Shown here: in pieces, positions 1-8,574 of the stretch
How positions within the stretch are numbered: the first letter of the stretch is position 1
Layout of the letters: every line of letters begins with the position of its first letter
Assembly: GCA_034440495.1 (NCBI GenBank)
Contig: JAWXCE010000054.1
Span: 4,154-68,153 of the forward strand
Source: JAWXCE01 sp034440495
Lineage (GTDB): Bacteria > Pseudomonadota > Alphaproteobacteria > Rhizobiales > Rhodomicrobiaceae
Reading direction: 5' to 3'
DNA: 64,000 nucleotides
Position numbers and translations under genes: made by a program
Notes under the pieces: generated by a model
The model's database searches: none
Told to the model about the DNA's origin: nothing
The model's input: only the letters and a program-made list of their open reading frames with translations

Positions 1-1
1 C

Positions 2-88
2 GGGACGAATGTTCCGGCCGGTTATCGCGGAACCGCAGTCGTCGCTGCGCGTAATCCGACTGTTGCAAGCATAGGAGGCGATCCATGA
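2..88 (+). CDS. C-terminal end of a gene cut by the window edge
   Basis: An open frame enters from the left edge and runs 28 codons to a TGA at 86-88. The stop overlaps the ATG of the next gene in an ATGA arrangement, as in translationally coupled genes. The visible residues (Gly/Ala/Val-rich, ending in IGGDP) do not identify a family. The frame could be chance, but the 4-base overlap and the Shine-Dalgarno for the next gene lying inside it favour a real gene end. Confidence 0.4.
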   Translation, partial: GTNVPAGYRGTAVVAARNPTVASIGGDP

Positions 89-447
89 CCCTGACAGCCA
101 AAGATTTTATGGAGGCGTTAAAGAGCTCCGAGGCCAGCCGCGACGCATCCCCAGTCGCTAGCCTGTTCGCGCCGGACGCCGAATTAAGCAATCTATCCAT
201 GTCGAAAAGCGGCGAGGACGGCGCGCGGGAGTTTTGGCGGATTTACCTGGAGCAATTCGAAAGCATCCAGTCAGACTTCTCACAGGTGATTGAAGCGGAT
301 GGAAATTTTGCCCTGCAATGGACATCCGAGGGTGAACTCAAAGATGGCAAGTCAGTGAAATACAGAGGAGTTAGCCTTGTTCAGACAGAAGAGGGCAAGG
401 TTGTAAAGTTTGACGCCTATTACGACACCACCCCCTTCAAGTCTTAA
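85..447 (+). CDS. NTF2-like (SnoaL-type) small protein
   Basis: A 120-residue protein with the cone-shaped NTF2/SnoaL pattern: an N-terminal helix (TLTAKDFMEALKS), a short D-A-E-L strand after a loop, a second helix with EFWRIYLEQFE, then alternating strands ending in a VVKFDAYYDTTPF segment. The family includes small ketosteroid isomerase-like enzymes and non-catalytic binding domains, so the ligand cannot be named. An AGGAGG Shine-Dalgarno at 73-78 fixes the ATG. The gene overlaps the preceding open frame by 4 bases and converges on the SDR gene, whose stop lies 3 bases downstream. Function is inferred from fold only. Confidence 0.7.
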   Translation: MTLTAKDFMEALKSSEASRDASPVASLFAPDAELSNLSMSKSGEDGAREFWRIYLEQFESIQSDFSQVIEADGNFALQWTSEGELKDGKSVKYRGVSLVQTEEGKVVKFDAYYDTTPFKS

Positions 448-450
448 AAG

Positions 451-1245
451 CTAGTTTTTGGGTGATTCAGGTTTAGACACAGCAGCGCCTATCCGGGCCG
501 CAATTCCCTGAGGAATAATGCCAGCAACCGCTGTCGTGAGCTTGTTCAACAGACCAGGCACGATACTTCCCTCGCCGCGCATCATTGCGTCAAAGCCGCT
601 CCTAGCGACATCGGCTGGATCGCCTTTTGGGGCCGATCCGACTTTTGTATCCATCATACCGGCGCGCTCGAAGAACTCAGTCTGGGTAACCCCCGGCATC
701 AGGCAGGTGACAGTTACTCCCGTATCTTTCAATTCATGGCGAAGCGCATACGAGAAAGAGTCGATGAAAGCTTTTGTGCTGGCGTAAACCGCCTGATATG
801 GGCCGGGCACAAAACCTGCGATGGAGCCTGTAATAAGAATTCGCCCATGTCCCCGGTTGCGCATGTCGGCCGCAACTTTATGCAACAGATAGAGTGTACA
901 GGTGATATTCGTATCTATTGTCCGCTTCACTCCGTCAAAGTCCTGCTCAAGGAACCCGTCGCCAAAACCCATGCCGGCATTGGCAAACAATGCGTCGATG
1001 TGACGGCCATCCGCATATGCGGCGTCGTAGAGGGCGTCGACGCCTTCCGTCGTGGCGAGATCGGCCTCAAGCGCTTGGACGTCGCGGCCGAGAGTTCCCA
1101 AGGTTTTGGCGACTTCGTGAATTTTTGGCTCATTGGCGACGATCAGTAGATCGTATCCCTCCGCGATGCAGAGCTTTGCTAGCTCGTAGCCAATTCCAGT
1201 GGATGCCCCGGTGACGACAGCTCGTTGTTTGTGGGCGTATGTCAT
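451..1245 (-). CDS. SDR family NAD(P)-dependent oxidoreductase
   Basis: A 264-residue classical short-chain dehydrogenase. The cofactor motif TGASTGIG is near residues 12-19, the NAG motif (FANAGMG) near 87-93, the catalytic Ser in ITGSIAGF near 140, and the YxxxK pair in YQAVYASTKAF near 151-160. The C-terminal tail after residue 220 is a short amphipathic extension. Family members reduce ketones or oxidise alcohols; the substrate is not evident. It lies 77 bases downstream of phaZ on the same strand and may be co-transcribed with it, which makes a hydroxyacyl or lipid substrate possible but unproven. Confidence 0.85.
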   Translation of the reverse strand: MTYAHKQRAVVTGASTGIGYELAKLCIAEGYDLLIVANEPKIHEVAKTLGTLGRDVQALEADLATTEGVDALYDAAYADGRHIDALFANAGMGFGDGFLEQDFDGVKRTIDTNITCTLYLLHKVAADMRNRGHGRILITGSIAGFVPGPYQAVYASTKAFIDSFSYALRHELKDTGVTVTCLMPGVTQTEFFERAGMMDTKVGSAPKGDPADVARSGFDAMMRGEGSIVPGLLNKLTTAVAGIIPQGIAARIGAAVSKPESPKN

Positions 1246-1322
1246 GTTTGTCCTTCCTAATTACACTGGAAGAATAACTGGACGGCAAACACCATGTTCC
1301 TTCGGGATGCGAACTAAGGCGC

Positions 1323-2666
1323 TTATTCCGCAGCTTGCGAGTCGCCTCGCTGATACTCGACAACCGCTTCCCGCGTTTCGCGAATGCCCTGATAAGGCAG
1401 CGGTGCGCGCACGTCCGAGTTGGCCAGGCTACGCTTGTATTGAATCGTGCGAATGAATTCCCGGATGCGCGGTTGGATTTCCGTGCGCCAGCGCGTGCCG
1501 TTGAAAACGCCGTAATGGCCAACGCCTGGCTGCACGTAATGGTATTTCTCATCGACAGGGATGTTGACGCACAAATCCTGCGCCGCTTCGGTTTGGCCGA
1601 GGCCGCAGATGTCGTCGTTTTCTCCCTCGACCGTCATCAGTGCAGTGCTTCTGATCTCTGCGCAGTCCACAAGCGCGCCGCGATGATAAAGTTTTTTGTC
1701 CGGCAGTGAATGCTCCTGGAAAACGCTTTTTACAGTGTCGAGATAGAACTCGCCCGGCAGGTCCATAACCGACAGATATTCGTCATAAAATGTCTGATGC
1801 AACTGCGCGGAGTCGCAATCGCCTTTTATGAGGTTATCGAAGAGGGTTTTGTAGGCGGTCTGGTGCTTCTCCAGATTCATTGTCATGAAGCCGCTGAGTT
1901 GCACGAAACCGGGATAAACCTTGCGTCCGAAGCCAGGGTACGGGAAAGGCACGCGCGCCATGACATTTGTTTCGAACCAGTCGAGCGGCTTCTCGCCAGC
2001 CAGAACGTTTACCGCCGTCGGATTGCGGCGCGTGTCGATCGGGCCACCCATCAGCGTCATGGAGAGCGGCTGGCAGGCATCGTTGCGCGCCGCCATCACC
2101 GCCGCCGCCGCAAGCACGGGCACCGATGGCTGACAGACGGCGATCACATGCGTGTTGGTGCCGAGAAACTGGATAAACTCGATGAGGTAATCCACGAAAT
2201 CTTCTAGGCCAAACCCGCCCATCGCGACTGGAATCATGCGAGCGTCGGCCCAATCCGTGACGTAAGTGTTATGCTCGGGGACCATCGATTGCACCGTGCC
2301 GCGCAGCAGCGTGGCGTAGTGCCCGGACATCGGCGCGACGATCAGCACCTTGGGATCGTAGCGTTTGCCGATCACGGTCTGATCGCGGTCGAAATGCAGG
2401 AGGTTACAGAATGGTTTGGCAAGCACGAGTTGCTCGTTAATTGGCACGGGCATGCCGCCAATGCGGGTCTCCGTGATGCCGAACTCCGGTTTGCCATAAC
2501 GGCGGGTGACATTCTCGAAAACCTCGCAACCGGCTGCCATGTTGCGGGCGGCGGAACTGCCACGGAATGGATTAAGCAGCGATTCCAGCTGGTATTTCAG
2601 GCCTTTTAGTCCCCAACGCATGGGAGCAATCATGGCGTGGGCAAGTTCATAAGCCTGATAGTTCAT
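1323..2666 (-). CDS. phaZ: Intracellular polyhydroxyalkanoate depolymerase PhaZ
   Basis: A 447-residue alpha/beta-hydrolase matching the intracellular PHA depolymerase family that releases hydroxyalkanoate from native granules in the cytoplasm. Recognisable blocks are PMSGHYATLLRGTV, the nucleophile region HVIAVCQPSVP with Cys near residue 178 in the lipase-box position, LMGGPIDTRRNPT and the C-terminal VGHYGVFNGTRWR containing the catalytic His. An in-frame ATG lies 30 bases further upstream, but family members begin at MNYQAYEL and an AAGG Shine-Dalgarno sits about 9 bases before this ATG. A TTGCATGCAA palindrome lies about 66 bases upstream. A phasin gene elsewhere in the window supports active PHA metabolism. 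Confidence 0.93.
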   Translation of the reverse strand: MNYQAYELAHAMIAPMRWGLKGLKYQLESLLNPFRGSSAARNMAAGCEVFENVTRRYGKPEFGITETRIGGMPVPINEQLVLAKPFCNLLHFDRDQTVIGKRYDPKVLIVAPMSGHYATLLRGTVQSMVPEHNTYVTDWADARMIPVAMGGFGLEDFVDYLIEFIQFLGTNTHVIAVCQPSVPVLAAAAVMAARNDACQPLSMTLMGGPIDTRRNPTAVNVLAGEKPLDWFETNVMARVPFPYPGFGRKVYPGFVQLSGFMTMNLEKHQTAYKTLFDNLIKGDCDSAQLHQTFYDEYLSVMDLPGEFYLDTVKSVFQEHSLPDKKLYHRGALVDCAEIRSTALMTVEGENDDICGLGQTEAAQDLCVNIPVDEKYHYVQPGVGHYGVFNGTRWRTEIQPRIREFIRTIQYKRSLANSDVRAPLPYQGIRETREAVVEYQRGDSQAAE

Positions 2667-2731
2667 CCGCCGCACCTTAAAGCGCATTTCGTCCAAGCAT
2701 CGCGCAACTCAGAGTATGGTGCATGCCTAGT

Positions 2732-2741
2732 TTGCATGCAA
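2732..2741. promoter_or_regulatory. Palindrome TTGCATGCAA upstream of phaZ, possible PhaR-type operator
   Basis: A perfect 10-base palindrome with a second GCATGC at 2721-2726, in the divergent gap between phaZ and the exporter operon, about 66 bases upstream of phaZ. PhaR/PhbF regulators of PHA genes bind TGC-type dyads such as TTGC-N3-GCAA. Here the spacer is 2 bases, so assignment is tentative. Similar dyads precede the phasin gene in this window. Confidence 0.35.
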
Positions 2742-2917
2742 TATAGCCTTTCGGGAAAGATACGCGCTGAACTTTAGCATTCACCAAACATGCAAAGCGC
2801 ATTTTTAGCGATGTTACAATTCGCCACAAAAATAAACATGCACGGCATCGAAAACGTCGGCGTATGCACTAATTTCTACCGTATAAGCACTGGGTATCGT
2901 GTGCGGGAAGAGTTGGA

Positions 2918-4189
2918 ATGGATCGCAAGCTCGAACAATCGTCGGTCAGGAGCATTGAGGACGTGCTGGGCGTCGGCCCCACGTCGCGACGTTCGTGGGC
3001 AAGGCGAAAGCGCGGATGGCTTATTACGCTCGCCATCCTCGCGGTCGGCGGCTACTTGGCCTTCGGGCGTGCGCCGGCAAACAAAGGCCCGGAATTCGTC
3101 AGCGAGTCGATGACGCGCGGCGATGTGATTGTTAATGTGACCGCGACCGGTGTGGTGGAACCGACCAACCAGGTGGAAATTTCAAGTGAGCTATCGGGCA
3201 TAATCCGCCGCGTGTTTGTCGATTATAACGACACGGTGAAGGCGGGGCAGGTGCTGCTCGAACTGGACACTGTTACGCTCAACGCGCAGGTCGCCCGCAC
3301 ACGCGCCTCGCTCGCCGCCGCCCGCGCTCGCGTGGTGCAGGCGAAAGCGACGGTCGTGGAAAAGGAGGCTCAACTCAAGCGCACCACATCGCTTGCGGGG
3401 CAGAATTACTCATCGCAGACCGCGCTGGAGGCGGCGAAAGCCGAGTTTGACCGTGCTGTCGCCTCGACCGCGAGCGCCGATGCCGATGTTCAGGTGGCTG
3501 AGGCCGAATTGAAGCAAACCGAAACCAGCTTGTCCAAGGCACAGGTCTACTCTCCTATAAACGGCGTGGTGTTGAAGCGCACCGTCGAGCCGGGACAAAC
3601 CGTCGCCGCCTCCTTCCAGACGCCGATTCTGCTCACACTCGCCGAGGATTTGCGCAAAATGGAGCTGCGGGTTGATGTGGATGAAGCCGACATCGGCAAG
3701 GTGCGGGAGGGGCAAAGCGCCACGTTCACTGTCGAGGCGTATCAGGATAAAACCTTCCCCGCCCGCATTTCTCAGGTGCGGTTTGCGTCAGAAACGGTGG
3801 ACGGCGTGGTGACTTACAAAGCGGTGTTGGGCTTTGAGAACACTGACTTGCTGCTGCGCCCAGGCATGACGGCGACGGCTGAAATCCTGATCCAGAAAGT
3901 GGAGGGCGCCGTGCTGGCGCCGAACGCCGCGCTGCGCTTCAAGCCGCCGGAAACCCCCCAACGCGGCGGCGGGCTACTTTCCCGCCTGTTTTTCCGCATA
4001 CCGAAGGCGCCGCAGAACGAGACTGAGGTGAAGGGCGGCAAGCGCGCCGTTTACGTGCTCGATGGCGTCGCGCCCAAGCGGATTGCTGTCACAGTTGGCG
4101 TGACGGATGGGAAGAACACGCAGATCGTCGACGGTGATTTACAGCCAGGACAGCCCGTGCTGACCGATGTCGCGGAGCCGAAACGCTAA
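2918..4189 (+). CDS. HlyD/MacA-like periplasmic adaptor of an ABC exporter
   Basis: A 423-residue membrane-fusion protein. One N-terminal transmembrane anchor (about residues 33-50) follows a basic cytoplasmic stretch. Next come a barrel/lipoyl half-motif (GIIRRVFVDYNDTVKAGQVLLELD), a long alanine-rich helical hairpin with QVARTRASLAAARARV repeats (about 105-205), the second lipoyl half (AQVYSPINGVVLKRTVEPGQTV) and a beta-barrel domain. Such adaptors link an inner-membrane ABC pump to a TolC-type channel; no TolC gene is in the window. The stop overlaps the next ATG by one base (TAATG), so translation is coupled to the ATPase. Confidence 0.9.
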   Translation: MDRKLEQSSVRSIEDVLGVGPTSRRSWARRKRGWLITLAILAVGGYLAFGRAPANKGPEFVSESMTRGDVIVNVTATGVVEPTNQVEISSELSGIIRRVFVDYNDTVKAGQVLLELDTVTLNAQVARTRASLAAARARVVQAKATVVEKEAQLKRTTSLAGQNYSSQTALEAAKAEFDRAVASTASADADVQVAEAELKQTETSLSKAQVYSPINGVVLKRTVEPGQTVAASFQTPILLTLAEDLRKMELRVDVDEADIGKVREGQSATFTVEAYQDKTFPARISQVRFASETVDGVVTYKAVLGFENTDLLLRPGMTATAEILIQKVEGAVLAPNAALRFKPPETPQRGGGLLSRLFFRIPKAPQNETEVKGGKRAVYVLDGVAPKRIAVTVGVTDGKNTQIVDGDLQPGQPVLTDVAEPKR

Positions 4190-4893
4190 TGCCTCAAGCA
4201 TCTCCTCAGCTTGTGGAGTTCCGCAAGGTCGCCAAGGTCTACGGATCGGGCGACGCGGCGGTGCGTGCGCTCGCAGGCGTTGATCTGGCGATTGCGGAAG
4301 GCGAGTTTACCGCGATCATGGGGCCGTCCGGTTCGGGCAAATCGACGGCGATGAACCTTCTCGCCTGCCTCGATACGCCGACATCGGGTCAATATCTGTT
4401 CAAGGGGATCAGCGTCGGCGCGCTTGACCGCAACCAGCGCGCACTTTTGCGGCGGCATTACCTAGGCTTTGTGTTTCAGGGCTTTAACCTGCTCGCGCGC
4501 ACGACGGCGGCGGAGAATGTAGAGTTGCCGCTGGTTTACCGCTCGATGCCATCCGCCGAACGCCGGTCGCGCGCAATGCGTTCGCTGGAGCTTGTGGGCC
4601 TCAAAGGCCGCGAAAGCCATACACCCGCCGAACTATCCGGCGGCCAGCAGCAGCGCGTAGCCATCGCCCGTGCGCTCGTCTCCGGCCCGGCCGTGCTGCT
4701 CGCCGACGAACCGACGGGCAACCTCGACAGCGCACGCAGCCGCGAGATCATGGAGCTTTTGCTGCGCCTCAACCACGAAGAAGGCCTGACCATCGTCATG
4801 GTGACGCACGACCCCGTCATGGCCGCCTATTGCCGCCGCGTCGTACATGTGGAGGACGGCCTCATCAGTCGCATCGACGAGAGGACGGCGTGA
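4189..4893 (+). CDS. MacB-type ABC transporter ATP-binding protein
   Basis: A 234-residue ABC ATPase of the MacB/LolD class. It has Walker A GPSGSGKS at residues 45-52, a Q-loop (FVFQGFNLL), the signature LSGGQQQRVA from residue 149, Walker B LLADEPTGNLD just after, and an H-loop in MVTHDP. It powers the permease encoded next, so the MacB polypeptide is here split into two genes. Substrates of such exporters include antibiotics, siderophores and lipopeptides; none can be chosen from sequence. A dispersed palindromic element fills the gap to the permease gene. Confidence 0.93.
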   Translation: MPQASPQLVEFRKVAKVYGSGDAAVRALAGVDLAIAEGEFTAIMGPSGSGKSTAMNLLACLDTPTSGQYLFKGISVGALDRNQRALLRRHYLGFVFQGFNLLARTTAAENVELPLVYRSMPSAERRSRAMRSLELVGLKGRESHTPAELSGGQQQRVAIARALVSGPAVLLADEPTGNLDSARSREIMELLLRLNHEEGLTIVMVTHDPVMAAYCRRVVHVEDGLISRIDERTA

Positions 4894-4903
4894 TCTATTC
4901 AAT

Positions 4904-4977
4904 CGTCATGGCCGGGGTTGACCCGGCCATCCAGACTGGATCCCCAGGTCTCCGCTTTGCTCCGCCCGAGGATGACG
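4904..4977. repeat. Dispersed palindromic element, copy 1 (intergenic)
   Basis: A 74-base element with outer arms CGTCAT/ATGACG and an inner hairpin ATGGCCGGG-GTTGA-CCCGGCCAT, followed by a GGATCCCCAGGTCT / CGCCCGAGGATGAC half. It is homologous to the copies at 9648, 36617 and 51862. It occupies most of the gap between the ATPase and permease genes and ends just before the permease Shine-Dalgarno (GGGAGG near 4985). Similar elements are widespread in Bradyrhizobium-type genomes. A structured RNA here could shape mRNA stability inside the operon. Confidence 0.85.
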
Positions 4978-4999
4978 GTGTCGTGGGAGGCCCGACCTA

Positions 5000-6211
5000 A
5001 TGCTGTGGGAAGCCATCAAACTCGCGCTGCGCTCCATCCGCCGCAACGTGCTGCGCTCGTTCCTTACCGTGCTTGGCATCATCATCGGCGTGGCGGCGGT
5101 CATCACCATGGTCACGCTGGGGCGCGGCAGCACGATCAAGGTTCAGCAAGACATTGCCAAGCTAGGCACAAATTTGCTGGTTTTACGGCCCGGCCAGACG
5201 CCGCGTGGCTTTGGCGGTATTCAACAGGCGGCCAAGGCGCTGGATATCAAGGACGCGGAGGCCGTTCGCGCGCAGATTTCCGGCATACGGGCTGTCGCGC
5301 CAACCGCCTCGCAAAATGTCACCGCAATATACGGCAATGAGAACTGGAATACCGGGCTCAATGGGGCCGACGGCGGTTATCTGGAGGCGCGCGACTGGCC
5401 GCTGGTAAGCGGGCGCCCCTTCAACGATGCGGAAATACGCGGCGGCTTGCCCGTTTGCGTCGTCGGCGCGACGGTGCGGCGCGAGCTGTTCGGCCAGTCC
5501 GACCCGGTGGGCGAAACCATCCGCGTGAAAAAGCTGAGTTGTGAGGTCATCGGCGTTTTGTCCTCGAAGGGCGAGTCCAGTTTCGGCCTCGACCAGGACG
5601 ATCTCATTATTACACCGCTCAAAACCTTCCAGCGCCGCATCGCCGGCAATCAGGACGTCACGCTGGTTTACATTTCGGTGGAGGATGGACGCTCCACCAC
5701 CAAAGCCCTGAATGATGTTGTGGCGCTGATGCGGGAGCGGCGCAACATTTCGGAAAACGAGGAGCCGGACTTTTTTGCGCGCGACCTGAAGGAAATAGCG
5801 GACACGCTGTCCGCCACGACCACGGTTTTGACGGGACTTTTAAGCGCCGTTGCCGCCATCAGCCTGCTGGTCGGCGGCATCGGCATTATGAATATCATGC
5901 TCGTGTCCGTTACAGAGCGGACGCGCGAAATCGGCACGCGCCTCGCCATCGGCGCGCTGGAGAGCCAGGTTTTGCTCCAGTTTCTGGTGGAGGCTGTGGT
6001 GCTGTCGCTGCTCGGTGGCTTGATCGGCATCGTGCTGGGGCTTAGCCTGTCCGGTGCGCTTACCGGCGTTTTGAAAGTACCATTCGTCATTGACCCCGTG
6101 CTCATCGCTGTCGCATTCGGGTTCAGCGCGCTCGTCGGGGTGGTGTTCGGATATTTCCCTGCACGCAAGGCGGCACGGCTTGACCCCATTGAGGCGCTGC
6201 GCCATGAATAG
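5000..6211 (+). CDS. MacB-type ABC transporter permease
   Basis: A 403-residue FtsX/MacB-type permease. The first transmembrane helix lies at about residues 20-42 after an ALRSIRRNVLRS motif. A large periplasmic MacB_PCD domain follows (about 43-265), then three C-terminal helices including the conserved NIMLVSVTERTREIGTRLAIGA segment and a final FGYFPARKAARLDPIEALRHE tail typical of the family. With the adaptor and ATPase it forms a MacAB-like tripartite export pump. The start is supported by GGGAGG about 10 bases upstream. Confidence 0.93.
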   Translation: MLWEAIKLALRSIRRNVLRSFLTVLGIIIGVAAVITMVTLGRGSTIKVQQDIAKLGTNLLVLRPGQTPRGFGGIQQAAKALDIKDAEAVRAQISGIRAVAPTASQNVTAIYGNENWNTGLNGADGGYLEARDWPLVSGRPFNDAEIRGGLPVCVVGATVRRELFGQSDPVGETIRVKKLSCEVIGVLSSKGESSFGLDQDDLIITPLKTFQRRIAGNQDVTLVYISVEDGRSTTKALNDVVALMRERRNISENEEPDFFARDLKEIADTLSATTTVLTGLLSAVAAISLLVGGIGIMNIMLVSVTERTREIGTRLAIGALESQVLLQFLVEAVVLSLLGGLIGIVLGLSLSGALTGVLKVPFVIDPVLIAVAFGFSALVGVVFGYFPARKAARLDPIEALRHE

Positions 6212-6336
6212 GATGTACCCACGCCACAGGTTTGCTGCAATTAGGCCGGATTGAAACCGTTTTGCCGTTTTGAAGTGCAAAAATTGGATCAAATTGATAA
6301 TAATTCAGGCTTAAATTTGCAGTCTCAGGATTTATT

Positions 6337-7488
6337 ATGAAACATTTGCTGTTTCTCGCGGCCTTGGTCTCTCTTTGTATAAGCGCGAAGCAATTGCAGG
6401 CTGCGGAGCTGAGCGGTGATTGTTGCGCTGACCTGGAGGAACGGGTTAAGGAGCTGGAAGCCGCTGGTGCGCCGAAAGGCAACCAAAAAGTTTCGCTGTC
6501 TGATGACAAAGGCGCACTCTTTAACATTCCGTATTACATAAACTATGAGACCAAAACGATTGTTTTTTTCGACCCTAAAGCCTCGGTTTTTAGCTATGAA
6601 AGCGCCGCGTTTGCGGATTTGACCTCCGCCATAAACGGCGTAGTGCATGACCGGCTTGCATCGAACAGCCCGCCAAACCGGCTTTGGGCGGTGGCGTTTG
6701 GCGGCGTTCGCGACGATGAAAACGGCGACCTCGGCTATGGTGGCGTTATTTCTGGCTTCGATGCGCCAATGACGCCCTCGTCGCGCGGCGGCTTTTTCGG
6801 CGGCTGGTCAGTGAGCGAGCTGAAAGCACACGGCGGCTCACATGACCTCGAAACAGACTATGCGTTCGCGGGGCTTTATGCGCGCACGGCGTTAAGCAAC
6901 TCTTTTGCGGATTTCCTCATAGTTGGCGGTCGCAGCGAAAATGACAGCGAGCGGCGCATTTTTAACACTCGAACACCCGGTGTCCCAGAGTTTGCGCAAG
7001 GCGGCTATGAGGGTTATTTCATCAATCCAGAAATTCTAATGGGATCGCGCCAAACGCTGTGGGGCAGGACTTTAACGCCTAGCGTTTCGTTGGGTTATGC
7101 AGGGCTTTTCCTGGACGAGCTAAATGAGAAAGGCTCAATCGCCTCCGTTTCATTAGAACAACGCGATATTCACCTTCTCCTGTCAAAAGCGCAGGTTCAG
7201 TTGGAGGAGAAGTGGACGGACGCAGGCGCTATCTGGCGCGTCAAAGGCAATATTGGCGTGTCTGCACGGGAAAATGTGGGTGAAGAGAAAACAAAAAGCG
7301 TGCTCGGCGGAGTAACGGGCTTCGATCTGAACACGGGCGACGATAACGCAATTGCGGCGTTTGCGGGCGCTAACATATCTTATAGCCCTGCTCCAAGCTT
7401 TGAAGTTTTCATGGCCGGCGAAGCGTCGATAGAAACAGAAGACGCGACCTCTTACACAGGCCGGGCAGGAGCAAGCGTTAAGTTTTGA
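6337..7488 (+). CDS. Outer-membrane barrel protein with porin-like N-terminus
   Basis: A 383-residue exported protein. A signal peptide (about residues 1-22) is followed by GDCCADLEERVKELEA and KGNQKVSL, the N-terminal signature of rhizobial outer-membrane porins. After that the protein departs from porins: residues 50-100 are unusual, and residues 115-383 look like an autotransporter-type beta barrel, with alternating strands, Gly-rich turns and a C-terminal RAGASVKF ending in the terminal Phe recognised by the BAM machinery. Role (adhesin, channel or remnant) is unknown. An AGGA motif sits about 7 bases before the ATG. The 125-base gap upstream is AT-rich. Confidence 0.7.
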   Translation: MKHLLFLAALVSLCISAKQLQAAELSGDCCADLEERVKELEAAGAPKGNQKVSLSDDKGALFNIPYYINYETKTIVFFDPKASVFSYESAAFADLTSAINGVVHDRLASNSPPNRLWAVAFGGVRDDENGDLGYGGVISGFDAPMTPSSRGGFFGGWSVSELKAHGGSHDLETDYAFAGLYARTALSNSFADFLIVGGRSENDSERRIFNTRTPGVPEFAQGGYEGYFINPEILMGSRQTLWGRTLTPSVSLGYAGLFLDELNEKGSIASVSLEQRDIHLLLSKAQVQLEEKWTDAGAIWRVKGNIGVSARENVGEEKTKSVLGGVTGFDLNTGDDNAIAAFAGANISYSPAPSFEVFMAGEASIETEDATSYTGRAGASVKF

Positions 7489-7576
7489 ACACGCGGCTTC
7501 TGAACATATTACTGCTTCAAATTCATGACCATTATTTTTGTCAGAGTTGTTCCTACCCGAACAATACTCCGGCAAG

Positions 7577-8368
7577 ATGCATCGTGCGATGGCAGGTTAT
7601 TCGGAAAAGCGTTACGGTTTCGTCTGGAAGCGTGCAACACCGCTTTCGCTGCTTATAGAAGCCGGAAGTGAACTGCTCACCCTGGGAACGGTGGCCGTTG
7701 TGCTCGCCGCCATCGGGATGCTGCCGCTAAGCCGTACCGGACTGATCGTAGCGGCGCTTTCCTACGCTGCGGTGACGCTGTTTGTTATCGTCGGCCTCAG
7801 CCGCCACGCCCCGCATCAGCGTTTTGGAATTGCTAACGCGATCACCCTATGCCGCGCCGCGTTCAACATTGTCTTGCTGACTGTCATTGCGGAAGAGCTT
7901 CTCGGCAAAGAGCGTTTGCTGGACGCCACTTTCCGCTGGGGTCTGACTGTTGCGGCCGCTATCGCCCTGGTGCTGGATGGCGTCGATGGATGGATCGCCC
8001 GCCGTAACAATATGACCAGTGAGTTCGGCGCGCGCTTCGACATGGAGACCGACGGCGTCTTCCTACTGGCCCTGACGCTTTTACTTGTGACCGGCGATAT
8101 CGTCGGCGCCTGGGTTGTGGCGAGTGGATTGATCTATTATTTCTTCCGAGTGGCCACTCGGATTTGGCCGACTCTGACTGCGCCACTCTTTCCGAGTATA
8201 AGACGAAAAGCAATCTGCGTTGTGCAAGGCGCTGTGCTGATCGCGGCGTTAGCCCCCGCTATCCCGTCCTGGGGAGCGCAACTGATCTGCCTGACAGGGT
8301 TGGCGCTGTTGCTTTACTCCTTCGGCGTGGATGTAATCTGGCTGTTAAGTCGGTCGCGACGGTCTTAA
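7577..8368 (+). CDS. CDP-alcohol phosphatidyltransferase family membrane protein
   Basis: A 263-residue polytopic membrane protein with about six hydrophobic segments. The diagnostic CDP-alcohol phosphotransferase motif D-G-x2-A-R-x8-G-x3-D-x3-D is present (residues spanning DGVDGWIARR through GARFDMETDG, about 132-158). Such enzymes join a CDP-linked lipid to an alcohol to make phospholipids; the acceptor here is unknown. The chosen ATG has only weak Shine-Dalgarno support. A TTG at 7538 would add 13 residues, and an ATG at 7589 is also possible. Confidence 0.8.
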   Translation: MHRAMAGYSEKRYGFVWKRATPLSLLIEAGSELLTLGTVAVVLAAIGMLPLSRTGLIVAALSYAAVTLFVIVGLSRHAPHQRFGIANAITLCRAAFNIVLLTVIAEELLGKERLLDATFRWGLTVAAAIALVLDGVDGWIARRNNMTSEFGARFDMETDGVFLLALTLLLVTGDIVGAWVVASGLIYYFFRVATRIWPTLTAPLFPSIRRKAICVVQGAVLIAALAPAIPSWGAQLICLTGLALLLYSFGVDVIWLLSRSRRS

Positions 8369-8405
8369 ACTGCACCGGGCATAGTGACGCCCTGTTGCCG
8401 TGAAT

Positions 8406-8443
8406 GTTAGAATTCTAACTTCAACACGACCATTATAGTCGTG
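8406..8443. promoter_or_regulatory. Palindrome plus hairpin upstream of RND operon, possible operator
   Basis: A perfect 14-base palindrome GTTAGAATTCTAAC (8406-8419) is followed at once by a hairpin CACGAC-N7-GTCGTG (8425-8443). They lie in the 206-base gap before the RND adaptor gene. Efflux operons are commonly controlled by TetR or MarR repressors that bind such palindromes, but no regulator gene is adjacent. The hairpin could instead end transcription of the preceding gene. Confidence 0.4.
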
Positions 8444-8574
8444 AGCAACGCGGTTCGTCACGAATAGTTGAGGCCATGTGACCCGTAGCTGCGATTGGCG
8501 GGGTTGATCTTATCCCCCGCGTCTCGCTTTATGGATACAAGAGATTTCTGCGCCTCCACGATTGAAGGGCATGC

